Assembly (NCBI GenBank): GCA_033063855.1
Contig: CP093829.1
Location: 3,234,243-3,298,242, forward strand
Direction of reading: 5' to 3'
From: Smittia aterrima
Taxonomy: Eukaryota > Arthropoda > Insecta > Diptera > Chironomidae
Length of the DNA stretch: 64,000 nt
Shown: positions 1-13,700 of the stretch, piece after piece
How the letters are laid out: every line of letters begins with the position of its first letter
Numbering within the stretch: position 1 is the stretch's first letter
Program-made: the position numbers and the translations under genes
Notes under the pieces: model-generated
What the model saw: only the letters and a program-made list of their open reading frames with translations
Told to the model about the DNA's origin: nothing
Database searches by the model: none

Positions 1-2066
1 ACATTGTCTTGCACGAGGTTGATGATGAGAACGGTTGAAAGTGCTCGTTGCACATGATTTCGATTGAAAAGATTCTTCTTCTTTATTTTCGGGCATTAGA
101 GAGAAAGAAAGACGAAATCTTTCTTACAAAAGGGCAGGATATTTAAAAGATAAGAGAGACAAGCTGGAGAGAAAGAAGAAACTGAAGTTGAAACCGGTTT
201 TATGGTCATTCTTACTCTTATATTGTTTGTTTTTACAATTCTCATCTTTTTAAAAATCGATTTAGAGCTCTTGTTGCACTTCGTCGACGATTTCTTCGTT
301 TTATTTCTGAGATTTCTATCGCATTCGATTTTCACTGAAGAAGAGAACGAGCGAGCGTCTGGAGTGCCGCATGTGCAACCTATACACCTTAATTATCTTT
401 AACCAACCCTTAAATTAAATTCAGCCCCTCAAACACGATGCAATCAAGCGCCGCTCTAATCCCCAAGATCGTTAGTTGTGCGGGCCAAAAGCAACACACC
501 GAGATTTGTTTATTGGCTCTTAAACTCTTCAATGTCTGGCTTGGGACGAAGACGAAGAAGTTGCGTCGTTCATTAAGTTCACTTTTTGCCCTTGTCGCGC
601 CCCCATTCGGTCTTCAACGCACTGAGGAACAGAAAGAAACTTTTCTGAACGATTTAATCGTTTTGTTGTTTCTTTGAGACGAGAAGACGAGAACAGAGTT
701 TAAAGAAATGATTTTTTGCCGCAAGACACTTGCAGATTAGCATAAGACGCTCCTCATCCCGTCTCCTTTCTTCACTCCGACTTTGCTTTCATGTTTTACG
801 ATTTCTTTTGTCTTTCTCTCTGTTTCGGCGAGGGCCCACTTGACGGAGATAACAGCAAAGACGGCATTCTTGACCAATTCGAAAGGAATTTAAATCTAAT
901 TTTCCCAAGACGATTCGTCTTTGACTGTGTTTGCTATAGCAAAACTCATTTAACTGCCACAGGACAATCCCCGACAATCGAGATTAGTTTCTTTATTTTT
1001 ATTTATATTTTTCGGGGGAGAAATATTTACGAGTCTAAGCCTTTCCTTGTAGGTGAAACAGAAAGGGATTCTCATAACTGAATCTCTCATAATTCTACAA
1101 TGTAATCCCTCGCCAAGCAATACAAACACTTCCCCTCCATCCTCTTGAAGAATCTTTTTACTTTTATTTGTAAGGCGATCGTAAATCTTTCCTCCACTCG
1201 CTCTCTGTGTCTCATGGCGAACTATAAAGAAAAACTACACACTAAAGTGTCTTTCACGCGCGCGGGACGACAAATTTTTATGCTAAGGAGACAGCGGAAT
1301 TGTTAAATAAAATAAAAAGCAGCCAGATGAGGCTTAAGCAACTTAAAACTTACAAATTCATCCCCAATGTGAGATTTCCACGAAGCGCCGTCTTTCTTTT
1401 CGTTCGTGGAAGGCGAAGCGAATGTTTGTGTGAAAATTAATGAAACGAAAGATTTTTTATGTCAGCAAACAATCTCGTGTCAGGTTTTTCACTGAGAGTG
1501 AAGGAAATGTGAAGCTTAACGTGGAGAAAGTAAATCTAGAATTCCTTTGGAAAGCACACGAGCTTTAATTAGATTTCAACTCCAACCCCTCATACTCAAC
1601 CCATTCATCTTTTTGTAGCTGACAAAGCTCAGAGAACGAAAGTAATTAAAGCACAATTTCAACTTTTCTTGGAAGAAGCGCTCCCAAGGAACATCACTCA
1701 CATCCACATCAACACACTTTGCTGCTCATTTTCTTATTAAGATTTCGAAATTTTAATTAAATAATTTTCAAGTTTGAAGCCTCAAGCTGTTGTGTAGTCA
1801 AATACAGATTCTCAGACTTTTTGCAATGCCCTCGCACAGCTCGCTTGACTTCGGTTTGTGTAAAATTTGTTTCCAAAGAAAGTTGTTCTGAGGAAAATTG
1901 GAAAATGCCCATTCGGAAAAATCTTTTCTAAACAGTAAAATTTATTGTTTCTTCCACTCTGTTCGCTTTTTGCGGGCGTTCTTCAACATGTTTCCATCCT
2001 CGTGCTTTTAATTGTTTATTGTGGAGATGAAGGAAACATATTTTCATGAAAGCACATTCTCGCATA

Positions 2067-2092
2067 ACACACACTCACACACACACACACAA
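2067..2092. repeat. CA dinucleotide microsatellite
   Basis: A run of alternating C and A with one CT interruption, about 26 bases. It is a simple tandem repeat, seen directly. Confidence 0.85.
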
Positions 2093-5000
2093 CGAGCATA
2101 ACATTTGAGAATGAGGCAATTTGAGAAGCTGTTGCTTTCATTTCTTAAATGAGTTTTCCATCGCCTCGTGACAGACAGAGATGAGAGGAAGAAAAGTTTA
2201 CACTCTTGCTTATTTGTTGATGGAAGGGGAGGGTGAGTAGAATTGAAAATTATTTTTCTCGGTCGAATTTCCATTTCGCACTTGCTATGATTAATTAATT
2301 CCTCGCAATCTAATTACGTGCTCATAATGCTTCACTCGCTAATCAGTTTTTAATTAAATTTTCAAAAGCGAAATCGAAATTAGATTCAATTCTCTTTGGC
2401 CAAAAATGATTTACACTTTTGTGATCGCTCAGAAGACGATTGATGTTAATTACGAGAAGAAATTCATTAAATTAATTGGGGATTAGCTGTGAGCAGGCGG
2501 CTGATGACGACACAACGTAGAATGAGGAATAATCTTGCGAATAGAATTTAATAAAAAAAAGAAACCAAGTCGTGTGACGGTTCAATCCAATTACTTGAAT
2601 GAAAATTGGAGAGTTTAGCTCACAATGCTTCGTCTCTCACACACTCGTCCAATCGAAGCAATAAGATGGAAATTCGTTCGATCGAAGGGTTTGTTGGCAA
2701 GATTCTTGCGACAGATTTTCCATCATAGTCCGGCTCACCTTGGCAATTTATGTGGGAGAAAAAGCACAAATGAATGAACTGATGTCCGTCTCGATCCCTC
2801 TCCCAACCTCACTTCAGCCCGGCACACACCCAGAAGAGTATAAAATTTTATTAATTTAAGTGCTACTTAAGATAATTGAAATGTATGACGTGGAAATTTT
2901 TCGCCTTTTCATTTTTATTCGCTTCGACTTTGTTCGCCTGCTCGACAGGTTTTGCTGCCTTTCATCCGCCAAAAGCATTTCTCCAGATGAAAATGTGAAA
3001 ATGCTTTTTTTTCCTTCTCGTCATTGTTGGAGTAGGAAGCGAGAGAACATTCGAGATTTGATGGAGAAGAGCGGTGCTTCGATGACTTTAAGTGGATTTT
3101 GTAATAATCGTTGGAATGATTTCGATTGCAAGTTAGTTTAAAAGTTGTAAATTACTTTCTTGTTAATTAGTAGCTCAACGATTCTATCAAAATATTTTCC
3201 TTCTCCTCAAAGTCATTAAAGAACTTTCGTTCTCTCTAGCGATTAGTACTAATTACCTCGATAGACGCGAGCGTCATAAATTAGAAGCCGCCGGCACACA
3301 TAAGCTTCGTTGTCTTCTTCTGTCTCTTTTTTCGAATGCGTGTGCCGATAAAAAATTAGTTTGTTTTCTTTTCGAGGAATCTAAATTTATGCTGGCATCG
3401 AGTGACAATTTCTTTCTTTCTTTTTTTTACTCTGAATTTCCCCGAGTTTTCCCCGCTCGTGTAGCTCGGAAGAGAAACTCTAACGCCGACAACGGATTGC
3501 CCGTGGATTACCGAAAGAAAGGAGATTATTTCGATAGTTAACGAGAGTTGGAAGATGGAGAATGTGTTTTATTATTGGAAAATAATTGCCGGGGAGATGG
3601 AAACAGACCGGAGGAAAGTTCTTCGTCTGATTGTATTTCGATCGACATGACATGACTGAACTCTGTAATTGTGTTATTGAATGTTTCTTTCTCTCTTTAG
3701 AAAGAACGCTTTGCTCGCTTTGGTCTTCAGAGACGGAAACCTCAACTCCCCACACTTTCGTAGCCTTTTGCCACCCTTTCCGCTCTCATCAAATCCAACG
3801 CAAATCCATTCTCACGTTTCTTTTATTAGGTATTTAGTGGATTAATTAAATTTCTGTTCTCTGTTTCCGAGAGCGAAGAAAAGTCTCAGAAGAAAATAAT
3901 TCTAATTAATTTTTGTGTTATTTTCAAGTGAAATAAAAGGTGAGTCGTAAGACGACGGCATGGAACGGGAGACGATAATGGAGGCGAAAGACGAAAACGT
4001 GTAACAGACACCGCCGACAACAACAAGAGCAAGAATAGAGCGAGAGGAGGAGGAGGTGAAAGCAGTGTGAGAGTTGGTGGGGTCTGGGAAGGAAAGGATT
4101 TAAGGTGAAGCAAGGGAAAATGATTAATTAAAAATTAAATTAATTTTTGCGTTGTTGTTCTTCTTTCTTGCTCGCTTTTCGCTTGCTCTTGACTTGGAAG
4201 AAAATTAATTTTCCTTTTCGTCTTTCAAGTCACTCTCGAAAGCTTAAAGGATTTCGAGGCCCTGCTTGCTTAACGGAACTCCTTACTTTCGGAATCAATT
4301 AGAAGCCGGGTCACTTCACATTTTGCTGCAATTAAGATTCGACCCGACTCTGCGCTCGAACTTTTCTCCTCATCGACAGCCAGAGCAAAGTTTCTGTCGA
4401 CTTCTCATAAACATTTCTAATAGGGTCGATCAATTACAAAAGAATTCTACCCTTAATTTCGTAGCTCACTCTACTCGCTCAGGGTCAAAACGAACAGCAG
4501 CTAAGGCTACGGCAAACATCTCCCGGCGGATCGGAGAAGGATATGCTTCGCTTCTACAATTATTCTTTCAATTGAATGGGATTCGTTCCTTTCTACACAT
4601 TTTTTTTCTACCTGCAACTCCACAACAACAGGCAAAAAGATCAGAGGAGAAACAAAATAATTGATTTCCCAGAGTATCGAAAATGCTGATGGTCGGATAT
4701 GTGTGTGAGTATGCGAGTGTTTATGGGAAATTACATCGCATCCAAACGGTTTGTTTTCATTCGTTTGCACAAATGAATGGATGAGAGTGAGCGAGAGGTT
4801 GTAAAAGGAATTAATTTATATATTTTTTCCTGCAACAATTAAATGGAAAATATTTAGCAATTTGCGCTGTCAAGATTTATTGCTTTTTCCGCCTCACTCT
4901 CCTCGACTGTTACCGGGACTGTTTCGGTCCACATGTGAATTCTGTGTACTCGACTCGAGAGTGCTGGAGCAGTCTGTTGAGTTAAACTCTCCCTCTGTTT

Positions 5001-6593
5001 GACAAAACTGAAATGTTCATCAAAGTTTCGACTCCAAAAGTTTGTTGCGAACAACACGACGACGTCGTTGACGAAGACAACAATTATCATGAGAACTTTG
5101 GAGAAGTCGCAATGACATCGTCGTCTCGTCAATGTAATGAACGCTACTGTAATGCTGGGGGAGGCAATTATTTATTGTCGCAAATTTGCAGCTGACTTTA
5201 CGTCTCGCTTTCTCTTATTCTTCCCCCACACATTCACTCTCAGTATTTATTTTCTTTTGATAGATTCCTTAGGATAACGAACACATAAATTTATGAGTTA
5301 CTTGTTATTGCCGCTTCGACATCACATGTGACAAAACTAATTACATAAATATTTTTTTTTCCTCCAACGTTGCCAGTGTGAGCAGATTGTTATCCTCGAG
5401 AGGAAAAGGTGTTTTGTATCGTAATTCACCCCTTGTCGTTCATAGGACAACAACAACATTGCATTGCTCTCGAGCGAAGTCAACAGCGGAGTTGAGAAAG
5501 ACGAAGTCAATAAGACTTAGGGTGGCAGCAAGTTTGGCAACTTCGCACAATCGTCTCGTAATGAAAATTAAATTTATTAAATTGAACAATGGAATTTTCA
5601 ATTTTTCCTCTTCTCTCACTCACTCGAATGAGGGTTCCGTGTTGAATGCACACACAGTGAAACATGCTTCAGGGATATTCGACGCAGCACAACAACAATC
5701 GGCTAAAGGAAAGCAAACCGTCGTGAATGTCTGAATGTCTCGCTTTGTAATTAAATAATGAATCCCCCATTAATGGTTTTCATTCACAGACATAAAACTA
5801 TTTTGTGTGTGTTCATACGACGCTTTCTCACTGTGTTTCCCAGTTTTACTGTACGAGTAAGCATTAAAGTCATTCAATAAATAAATTGCGGACCGTCGCG
5901 CGAACTATTTCTTTCTTCGGATATTGAATTTTATGGCGAAATCTCTCGCATGATTCATTCGAGTCAATTATTCGTTCATTGATTCAAAGAAGAGTAATCG
6001 ACGATTATCGAGTGAAAAATCCCTTTCACTCTACGACTCAAGACGGTTAATCGATACTCGATAGTGACATCGCTAGTTGAAGCATCAAACCATTCGAAGA
6101 GCTTTTTAATTACATCGCTATTGATTCGTTTGCTCACTCACAGCAACAACGAGTCGAGTCACGACCAACAGAACGGAAATGTGAAGGCACGAGAAGAGAA
6201 ATTTCTCTCGAATGTGCTTCATTATCTTTTAATCCCTCATTTTAAAACGACGAAAAATGTCAAAATTAATTAGTTAGATAAGCAAGAAATCTCCAATTAA
6301 GCAATCTCGAGGGCGCTTAAAATGTGGTTTAAGGTTTAGCTCGAGCGGGAGAGAATTTTAATCGACTCGACGCACTCGTCGAGGAGATTTTCGGGTGACT
6401 TCTTGAGTAGAAATCCCTCCGCTTTCTGATAAGAAAATTTAATCCGCGGTTTTATTCAGCAGAATTTTATTTTTTTTACTCGCGTTCGCTCGAAGTCAAG
6501 CTAAACTCCTCAAGCACCAATTCGGACGAAGATTCGAGAGGAGAGAGAGAATTTCTGACTTTCTTGTTGTTTTTCGATCTCTTTCATTCCCAG

Positions 6594-6607
6594 CTGCGAT
6601 GCAGACG
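6594..6607 (+). other. Weak candidate micro-exon or first coding exon
   Basis: A clean acceptor (TTCCCAG) is followed 14 bases later by a strong donor (GTAAG). An ATG CAG ACG lies between them, so this could start a coding exon with a non-coding leader. The adjoining 80 bases are unusually GC-rich for this region and stay open in two frames. No family is recognised and no partner exon was found, so this is only a candidate. Confidence 0.15.
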
Positions 6608-9600
6608 GTAAGATCCCACAGGCAGACCTTCAAGCCAACCCCACTGCCGCCCGTCGACTATCGCCCGTCTGGTTCATCCATAAAACATTTTAATTTTCAC
6701 TTTCAGCTAATTACTTTTTGATAACCCTTTCTCAATTCGATTCTCGCTCTCGCTTGACGGTTATTTTCTTTTAATTAAATTGAACATTTTTTTTATTAAC
6801 ATTCTTGTCGAGGCGGGAGGGGTGGAGGCTTATCGATCTATCTGCGGGTCGATTACACCTTTTACCTCATCGCTTTGTAATTTATTTTATATTCTGTCCG
6901 CTCAACACATTCTCGGAGTTTTTTTTTTTTGGTCGAATATCGTAACCGGACATTCATAAAGTTCGCGTGAATCATTTAAAAATTCTCAAGCGCGCGAGGC
7001 GAGTGAAGAAACTCACAACCAAATGTTTCTGAAGAGAAGTTAAACGAGAAACTGTCTGACAACCTAGCACGTTTCTGGCTTTGAACTTTGTGTTGTGTGT
7101 TTTGCTGCTTCTTCGTCTCTACGATCCGTTTCGACACAAAAAAACACCCGAAAAAAAATAAGCAAGCAAGAAGGAAAGAAAACGAGAATCGCCCCGCAAA
7201 ATGTTTCGTGTGAAATCAAGAAATTGAATAAGCAGAAATTAAGCGGAAATAAATCGGGAGGAAGGAGGCGTTTTGAGGAGAGTGAGATCAGGTAAAATCA
7301 ATAAATGACTTCACTAATGAGTGAGTTCTTTCGAAGAAAACTTGCTTAACAAGCCAACGCTTGCTTCGGTTGTGAAAGTTTTATCTCTCTCTCCTCATCG
7401 CAACGTAACTTTTCGACTAATTACTTTCCATAGTTTCAATCAAACGTCCCTTGTGTTCAACTTGTTACCAATGGAAACCATTATAATTTCACCCCCAAAA
7501 AAGCAGCTCACTTTATTCAGAACATTTTTTGGAGTCGTTGTTGATTGCACAATAACAAATTAGCTGAGCAAACAGAAATGAGAGAGAGAGTGAACAAGAA
7601 AATAAAAAATTTTTTGTTTACCTTTACATTCGTTGGTAATTAGCTGTTAATGTCACTGCTAATTTGCGTTCATTGACTTTATCGACTTCTTCTTTATTTG
7701 CACTTTTCTTATTTTTATTTTATTTTGCTGACTCGACTCGAATCTTCTTCCAATTAACATTCATTTATTTTCATAATCCGCGCTTTAATTGTTCAAATTT
7801 TTTTTCTTGTGCCGCGCGTAACTTTAGTGGCTGCGAATTGCGATTAATTAACGAGCTATTAAGTGCGTCTCGGGGAGGTTGTTGCTGCCGTTTTTTAATT
7901 GCTACACAGACAGTGAGTCCCCTCTTGGCGTTTCGGGAAGAGTCGCACTGACGTGAAGAAGAAGAAACACGTCGAGCTAATTACTGAAGGAACATCAAAC
8001 TTTATTTTTAGATAGCACACGATTCCGGCTCGCTATTAACACTCGAAACGAGGAATCGTCGTCGCTTCGGGAAAATCTTGTGTTGCGTATTTTCTTTTTC
8101 ACTTTCGCCGGGTGGTTTATAGATTTTTTACACAAAAATTGTTATTTATATTTTGCTTCTTCTTCTCGACTCGCTCACTCGCGCGATGTTTTCTCGTGGA
8201 ATTAAAATTATTTCGATTCACTCTAGATTTTCTCTTGTGTTAATGATGATGAAATTGATTTTTTTATATTCTTGTCGAGGCCAGAGAAATATAAAAAATT
8301 CGTTTCACAATTTACTTCTTTGTGTTCCTCTTTCTTTCTTTTTTTTTTGGGGAAATTTCTTTCGATGATGATTCACTTGCCTGGCAAATATTTAATCGAT
8401 TCGCTTTTAATTGCTTCGTTCGAACTTAAGTTCTTCAAAGTCAGCACGAAGACCGCGTTTTGCTTTATCAAACTTATCAAGAAAGAACCGCGCTTGAATC
8501 AGGACGGGATTCGAAATGCATGTACACCGTTTGAGCAACGAAATATGACTGTCGAGTATAATTGCGGAACACAAACGAAGAAGACGAAACGAGAGAGAGT
8601 GGAGAGAATGAATGCTTCAATACATACGAAGTATCGTTTGCTTCTCGTGAGCATAAACCAGCTTTTTATGTTGGATAAATGTTCGTCGAACACGAGAGTT
8701 TGTTGTTGGCGCGACTCCGGAGCACAAATAAATATTGAATGATGTAGACGAACCTTTACATTCACAGTCGCATGGTCGTAAAAGGAAGATAAATGTCGTT
8801 AAAATTATATTTTCTGGTCAATTCTCTCTCTTTCTTCTCGTCAGCTCTCTTTGATTCCTTTTTAGCTTATGCTTCACACAACCTTAGCTTAGCGGCAGAG
8901 CAAGAAGCGATTTGTAAAAGAAGACAACACAACATTCGATAGTCAGTCGTCTGTTCTTCTCCTTTTTGGCTCACCATTCGCGTTATAACCTTGAGAAGTT
9001 AATTTAATTGGATTGAGTTGGGTTAGCCGAATGGGAAGGGAGGAGAAGCGTTGGGGGATTTGAGGGTGTCGGGCGAGAATATTAATGCTCTTCGATAATT
9101 GAATTTTCTTCAATTTCATTCCCATTACGACTGTTACGTCATTGCCTTCGATTCTCGCATCGTTGTCTCTCGTCGATTACTGCCGCGTGCGTCAAAAAGT
9201 TTAAGTGTTGTCGACCTGACCTATGGCGGACTTATTTTTCCATACATTTCTCATTTCTTTCGTCTGTCAATAATAAATAAAAAGTTAGTAGCAGGAGATA
9301 ATAAGAAGATTCTTTTTTTTGTTCATGGAAAAACAAAAGCACGGCGACGACGAGAAGACGAATTTATGAACCGAATTGAGAGAAAACGAAGTCAACGCGG
9401 CGATATAAAACAAAAACAATATTCACCGTCGTGCAATAAATAATTAATCAAATTTTCCCGATTCTTCTCTTTCATTTTTTTTTTGCCATCGCGGCGGCAT
9501 GCTTGCATGTTCCTCATAAATTTGCGTAATTGTATTCATTATATGGTAATTTAATTCCACTGCCATACATTTAACATTGAAGACACATTACATACATTTA

Positions 9601-10618
9601 AATATGTACACAGAAAGTTTTTTGGCCAAAAATATTTTACGTGACACAGTGAAAATTGAGACAATTTACGTTTCGCTGGTTTGATGAGCGGAGTGGGGAT
9701 CGTCTGGCGAAGCAAGGACATAAACTCCTTAAAATGACTCTCGTAATTGAGTGTTCCTTACCGTTGTCGTCCGTTTTCCGATGATTAAAAAAAGCTGCTC
9801 CTTGAATGCGGTGAATGACAAGCCAAAGCGATGACTCGTCGTCGGTCGTTGGAGGAGGAAAGACGAACGGAGAACGTGATGATGATGTTGATTCATATTT
9901 CTATTAGTGTTAATTTTATGCTTCAATCATTCCTAATGCTCTGCTCAATTGAGCTCATAATAATATGTGGATAATTAATTACGAGAGACGAGCAAGCGAA
10001 CGACTCAGAAGAGCGAGATGGAATTCATCGAGCACATCTCACAATATCCATACAATCAAGGAATGTGATATCAGAACTTTCTATCATGCTATTTTCAATT
10101 ATGATTCTTGTTCATATAACATCACAATACACGACTAAATTTTCTATGGCTGGTTGCCTCTTTTTTTTCGGTAGGGAACGGTGTCGTGACGATGGTGAGA
10201 GTTGATGTTAGAAGCCAAAACATCACAAACTGAGAAACGCAAAAGCAACAGCAATCCAATGTCGAGAGGAAATGAAAAGGTGTTGAACGAAAGAGAAGGA
10301 TGAACGCTTTGGAATTTTAGAATTTGGTCCCAGTGGAAGATTGAGAGCTTATGAGTTGCAAGTCAATCAAATTGTTCATAATTTTTTGATTTCTCAGTTT
10401 TGCTTCATGTGTCTGTCTGTCTCTTGCCTCTGCTGTTTCTATCTGCTCAGGTTAACAATACAACCTGAGTGAGCTCAAAATACTTCAACTGATTCCCGCG
10501 GTTTCATCTTCTCGTTCCATTCAAAACTAAACGAATCCTTCCCACTAGATTAATCAATAAAGCCGAAAGCCCAACAAATTCTAAATTGCTTCCCAAGCGC
10601 TCATCCTGCTAGTTTCAG

Positions 10619-10751
10619 GCGAGCGAGCTTGAATCCATCTCATCAGAGCGACTACACATACGGAGGATGAAACAGACCTCATTATCGGGCTATTCATTTT
10701 CGAGTCGTAACGAGAGACAGAGCGACGATGATTGGGGGGGATGTCGACGAG
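10619..10751 (+). other. Weak candidate internal exon
   Basis: Between an acceptor (TTTCAG) and a GTGATG donor, one frame stays open for 44 codons. The product would be a Ser/Arg/Glu-rich peptide. An open stretch of this length is not rare by chance, no homology is recognised, and no adjoining exons were found. Confidence 0.12.
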
Positions 10752-13700
10752 GTGATGGGTGGTAGCGGGTGTAACTTCAATTCATTCCATTCAACACCTT
10801 TATCAAGTTTGTTATTCAGATCAGTTGTTCAGTCATTGTGCTTTTTCGGCTACCCTTCCTCCCTAAAGCCTTTGCCTTACCTCGCCGTCAGAAATTTGCC
10901 ATCCATTGAATTTCTATTTTCCTATTGCAAAACGCAAAATTACCCAAACATTGTTGCAATACAATTTTTCGTGATTATTTGAATGAAGCGGCTGATGATG
11001 TCGGGGGCCAGAAGGATTGAAGCTTCAATAGCTTGTGAAATGACGCATGACTGCAAAAACAAAAGATTAATTCCTGACTGATATCACTTTGAGGTTGTTA
11101 GAGAAGAAGAAGGAAGCGAAGGGTGACTTGAGGTTGATGCTTTGACGGAGAAAAAAAAAAGTCTTCATTGAAAAGACTAGAAAACTAAAGGAAAAAGTTT
11201 TTCCATTTAATATTGTTTCGAGAGCGAGTCTAAAGTTTGTTTTAATTATGTCTGGAAGCGATAATTCCTTCAAACGGCAAAAAATCTTTTCCATTCACTC
11301 GCTTCTCCCCCTTCCCTTTCTCACCATCCACAATCTCATCAACTCGAATCATAATTTTCGCAGTCAAATTTGATTAATTATTAAAATTTAATTTTATAAA
11401 ATTTTCTTCTCGCTGCGCCACCCCAAACCCTGTCGATCTCGTTTACCCCTTTTTTCTCGTCTTCCACCTTCTCTCCATCTCATTATTTCCCACCAGCGCT
11501 TCGTTCGAGAGCAGCATGTGAAAATCTCGAAACGAAGACAACAACGTGATGTATGTGCTGCTGGGTTGGGTTGAGTTGAGTTGGGAGGGAAAATATCATC
11601 GAGCAACAATTAAAAGATTTTTCTGTTTTTCCGTTCGAGAATGAAAATGTGTTGGTGGAGTGGAGAAGACAAGAGCATGCCAAGGGTGTGAGAGTTGTAA
11701 ATGAGTGGCGTCATATGATGAATTTAATAACAGAGGAATGTTTTAATTGAATTATCGATTTTCGCTTCTCATCTCCCCGGAAAAACTAAAACGGGAAATA
11801 TTGCAGAACATGAGTTAAAAAGCGTTTGATGAAAAATAACTCAGGTGAGGAGAAAAAGCAAACAAATTGCTGCTTTCGAGCTGATAGGGTGATCCGTCGG
11901 GTTCGTCATGGGTTGAGGAAATTTTGGGCTTGAGCTGACAAAAGTTGAAAAAAGGGAAAACTCATTTATTAACTCGCTAAAAAGGATTTCCTTGTGTATC
12001 CTTAAAGTGATCAGATTTAAGATCGAAATTCTACAAATCACTTGAGAGAAAAGTTTAAAGTGTCGAAGGGACAATATCTTGTTCCCATGTGAGATCTAAA
12101 GTGATTCTTAAAATGAAATTTTATTCCACTCGAAATTTTTAATAAAAAAAAAATTAATTCGTTACTAAACATTTAGTCAAAGCTACAAGCCTTCGTTTCC
12201 AAGCTTCATCAACTTCCTTTCGGCGAAAACTTTTTAATCAGCTGAATTTTCCAAGAGAAAGGAGAAGCAAGCCCCGCATTACTGAAGAAGAATTAAATGA
12301 AATTAGAAGCGTTTGTTGTTATTTCATTTTGTTGTTTTCGCTTGTTCAAAAGCCAAGCGAGTGAGAGAGAGAGAGCGAAAGAGTGGGAAGGGGGAGTGAT
12401 TCAAGTGAATGAAAATTAGCCGACCTATCTTGATGAAAAATAATTTGTTTGTGTCGATGGAAAATTGTGTGGAAGTGAGTGAGAGAGCGGGCAGCGAGGG
12501 TGTGAGTCTTGAAAAATTAAACCCTTCTTCGTGATTAAATTATCCCCCTTGCTCAACTCCGCTCGTTCTCTCTTATTCTGTGCTGCTCAAGTCGTCGTCG
12601 TGCCTAGAACGAAGGAAATGAAGAACGTTTGTCGATGGTTTCGTCGACGTTGGCGGTGCGGGAAGGAAAAAAACTTTTCTCCTTTCAAACAGGAAAAAAT
12701 GAGTAAGAGGAGCTCGAAAAAATCTAATTAAGAAGAAAATTTTATTTACTTTTAATATTAAATTAATTAATTATAGACTTTATCTCACGTTGCGAAAAGT
12801 TTTTGTATATTTGTCTCTCTCAAGAGAAAATTCTCTTTTGACTTTAAAGAAAAACTTTGACTTTCATGTTTCAGAGGCTAATCATTTAAAAAACTTGAAT
12901 TTCCTTTCGTCTTATTAAATTTTCCCCTTTATTGTTCATCATACTTTGTTTGGCGGCGGGAGAGTTGAGGAACAACGAACGGCAAAGGGAAAGGGTTCGA
13001 AGAAGATTTTTAATTAGTTTTTCATCTGGCAGTCGAGCTTTTTGTGTGAAACTCGGCTAATTTTCAGTTTGCGGCATATTAGAGAGGAAGGAGACAGCTC
13101 ATTGGGCGTGGGTGGTTAAATTTTATAAATTACAACGAGCCTGTCAAGCTTCGCTTTGTTACGGAATGAACCTCGAGTTGACGGCGCGGGGACGAGAATG
13201 ATCCGAAATTCAAAAGCGAGAGACACACAATGTAGCGAATTGCAAATGTAAATCCGTTTCGAAACCAATAATTGAAACGATGTCGGAGTGAAGCGCCTCG
13301 AAAATTTTGACTGAATTCAATTAAAGAGCTCACCTCACGAAAAATGATTTTATAATGAATCGTCGACTCTCTCAACTCCCTCTCGATGCACGGCTGACTA
13401 ATTTAACGAATCATGCCGTTGAGATTTCTCCGTAAATCTGCCGAAACTGGAGATAAAAACTGGTCTAGTTGGGGGTGGATGGAAGAACTGAACGAGGATA
13501 AAATTAATGATCAATCAACAGCAGGAAAGTTTTGCATTCGTGCCTTCGAGTTGACGGCAAGAGCAACGAGAAGGGGATAAAAGGGTAATCAGCGTCATCG
13601 TCGTGTGTGAATAAGTGCATAGCGTTGAAGGGAATCAAGCAACGAGCAAGCAAAGCCACAAACTTTTTTGAACTTCTAATTAAAATGCTGCGGCACGGAA

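Larger units (their letters stand above)
1..10618. other. Gene-poor AT-rich stretch, no supported gene
   Basis: I see no convincing coding sequence here. Open frames are all short (under about 160 codons), low in complexity, and lack recognisable motifs or consistent splice joins. The DNA is rich in TAATTA-type and poly-pyrimidine runs. A small GC-richer patch near 6594-6690 is listed as a candidate exon. The stretch could be intergenic DNA or a large intron of a gene whose exons lie outside the window; the sequence alone does not decide. Confidence 0.6.

Noticed and set aside
4266..4664. 132-codon plus-strand frame in the first desert
   Set aside because: Open but low in motif content, begins at a non-ATG codon, no splice partners, and the opposite strand is open as well.
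8272..8742. 156-codon plus-strand frame
   Set aside because: Longest frame in the desert, but starts with a chance Met, has biased Phe/Lys/Arg composition and no recognisable domain.
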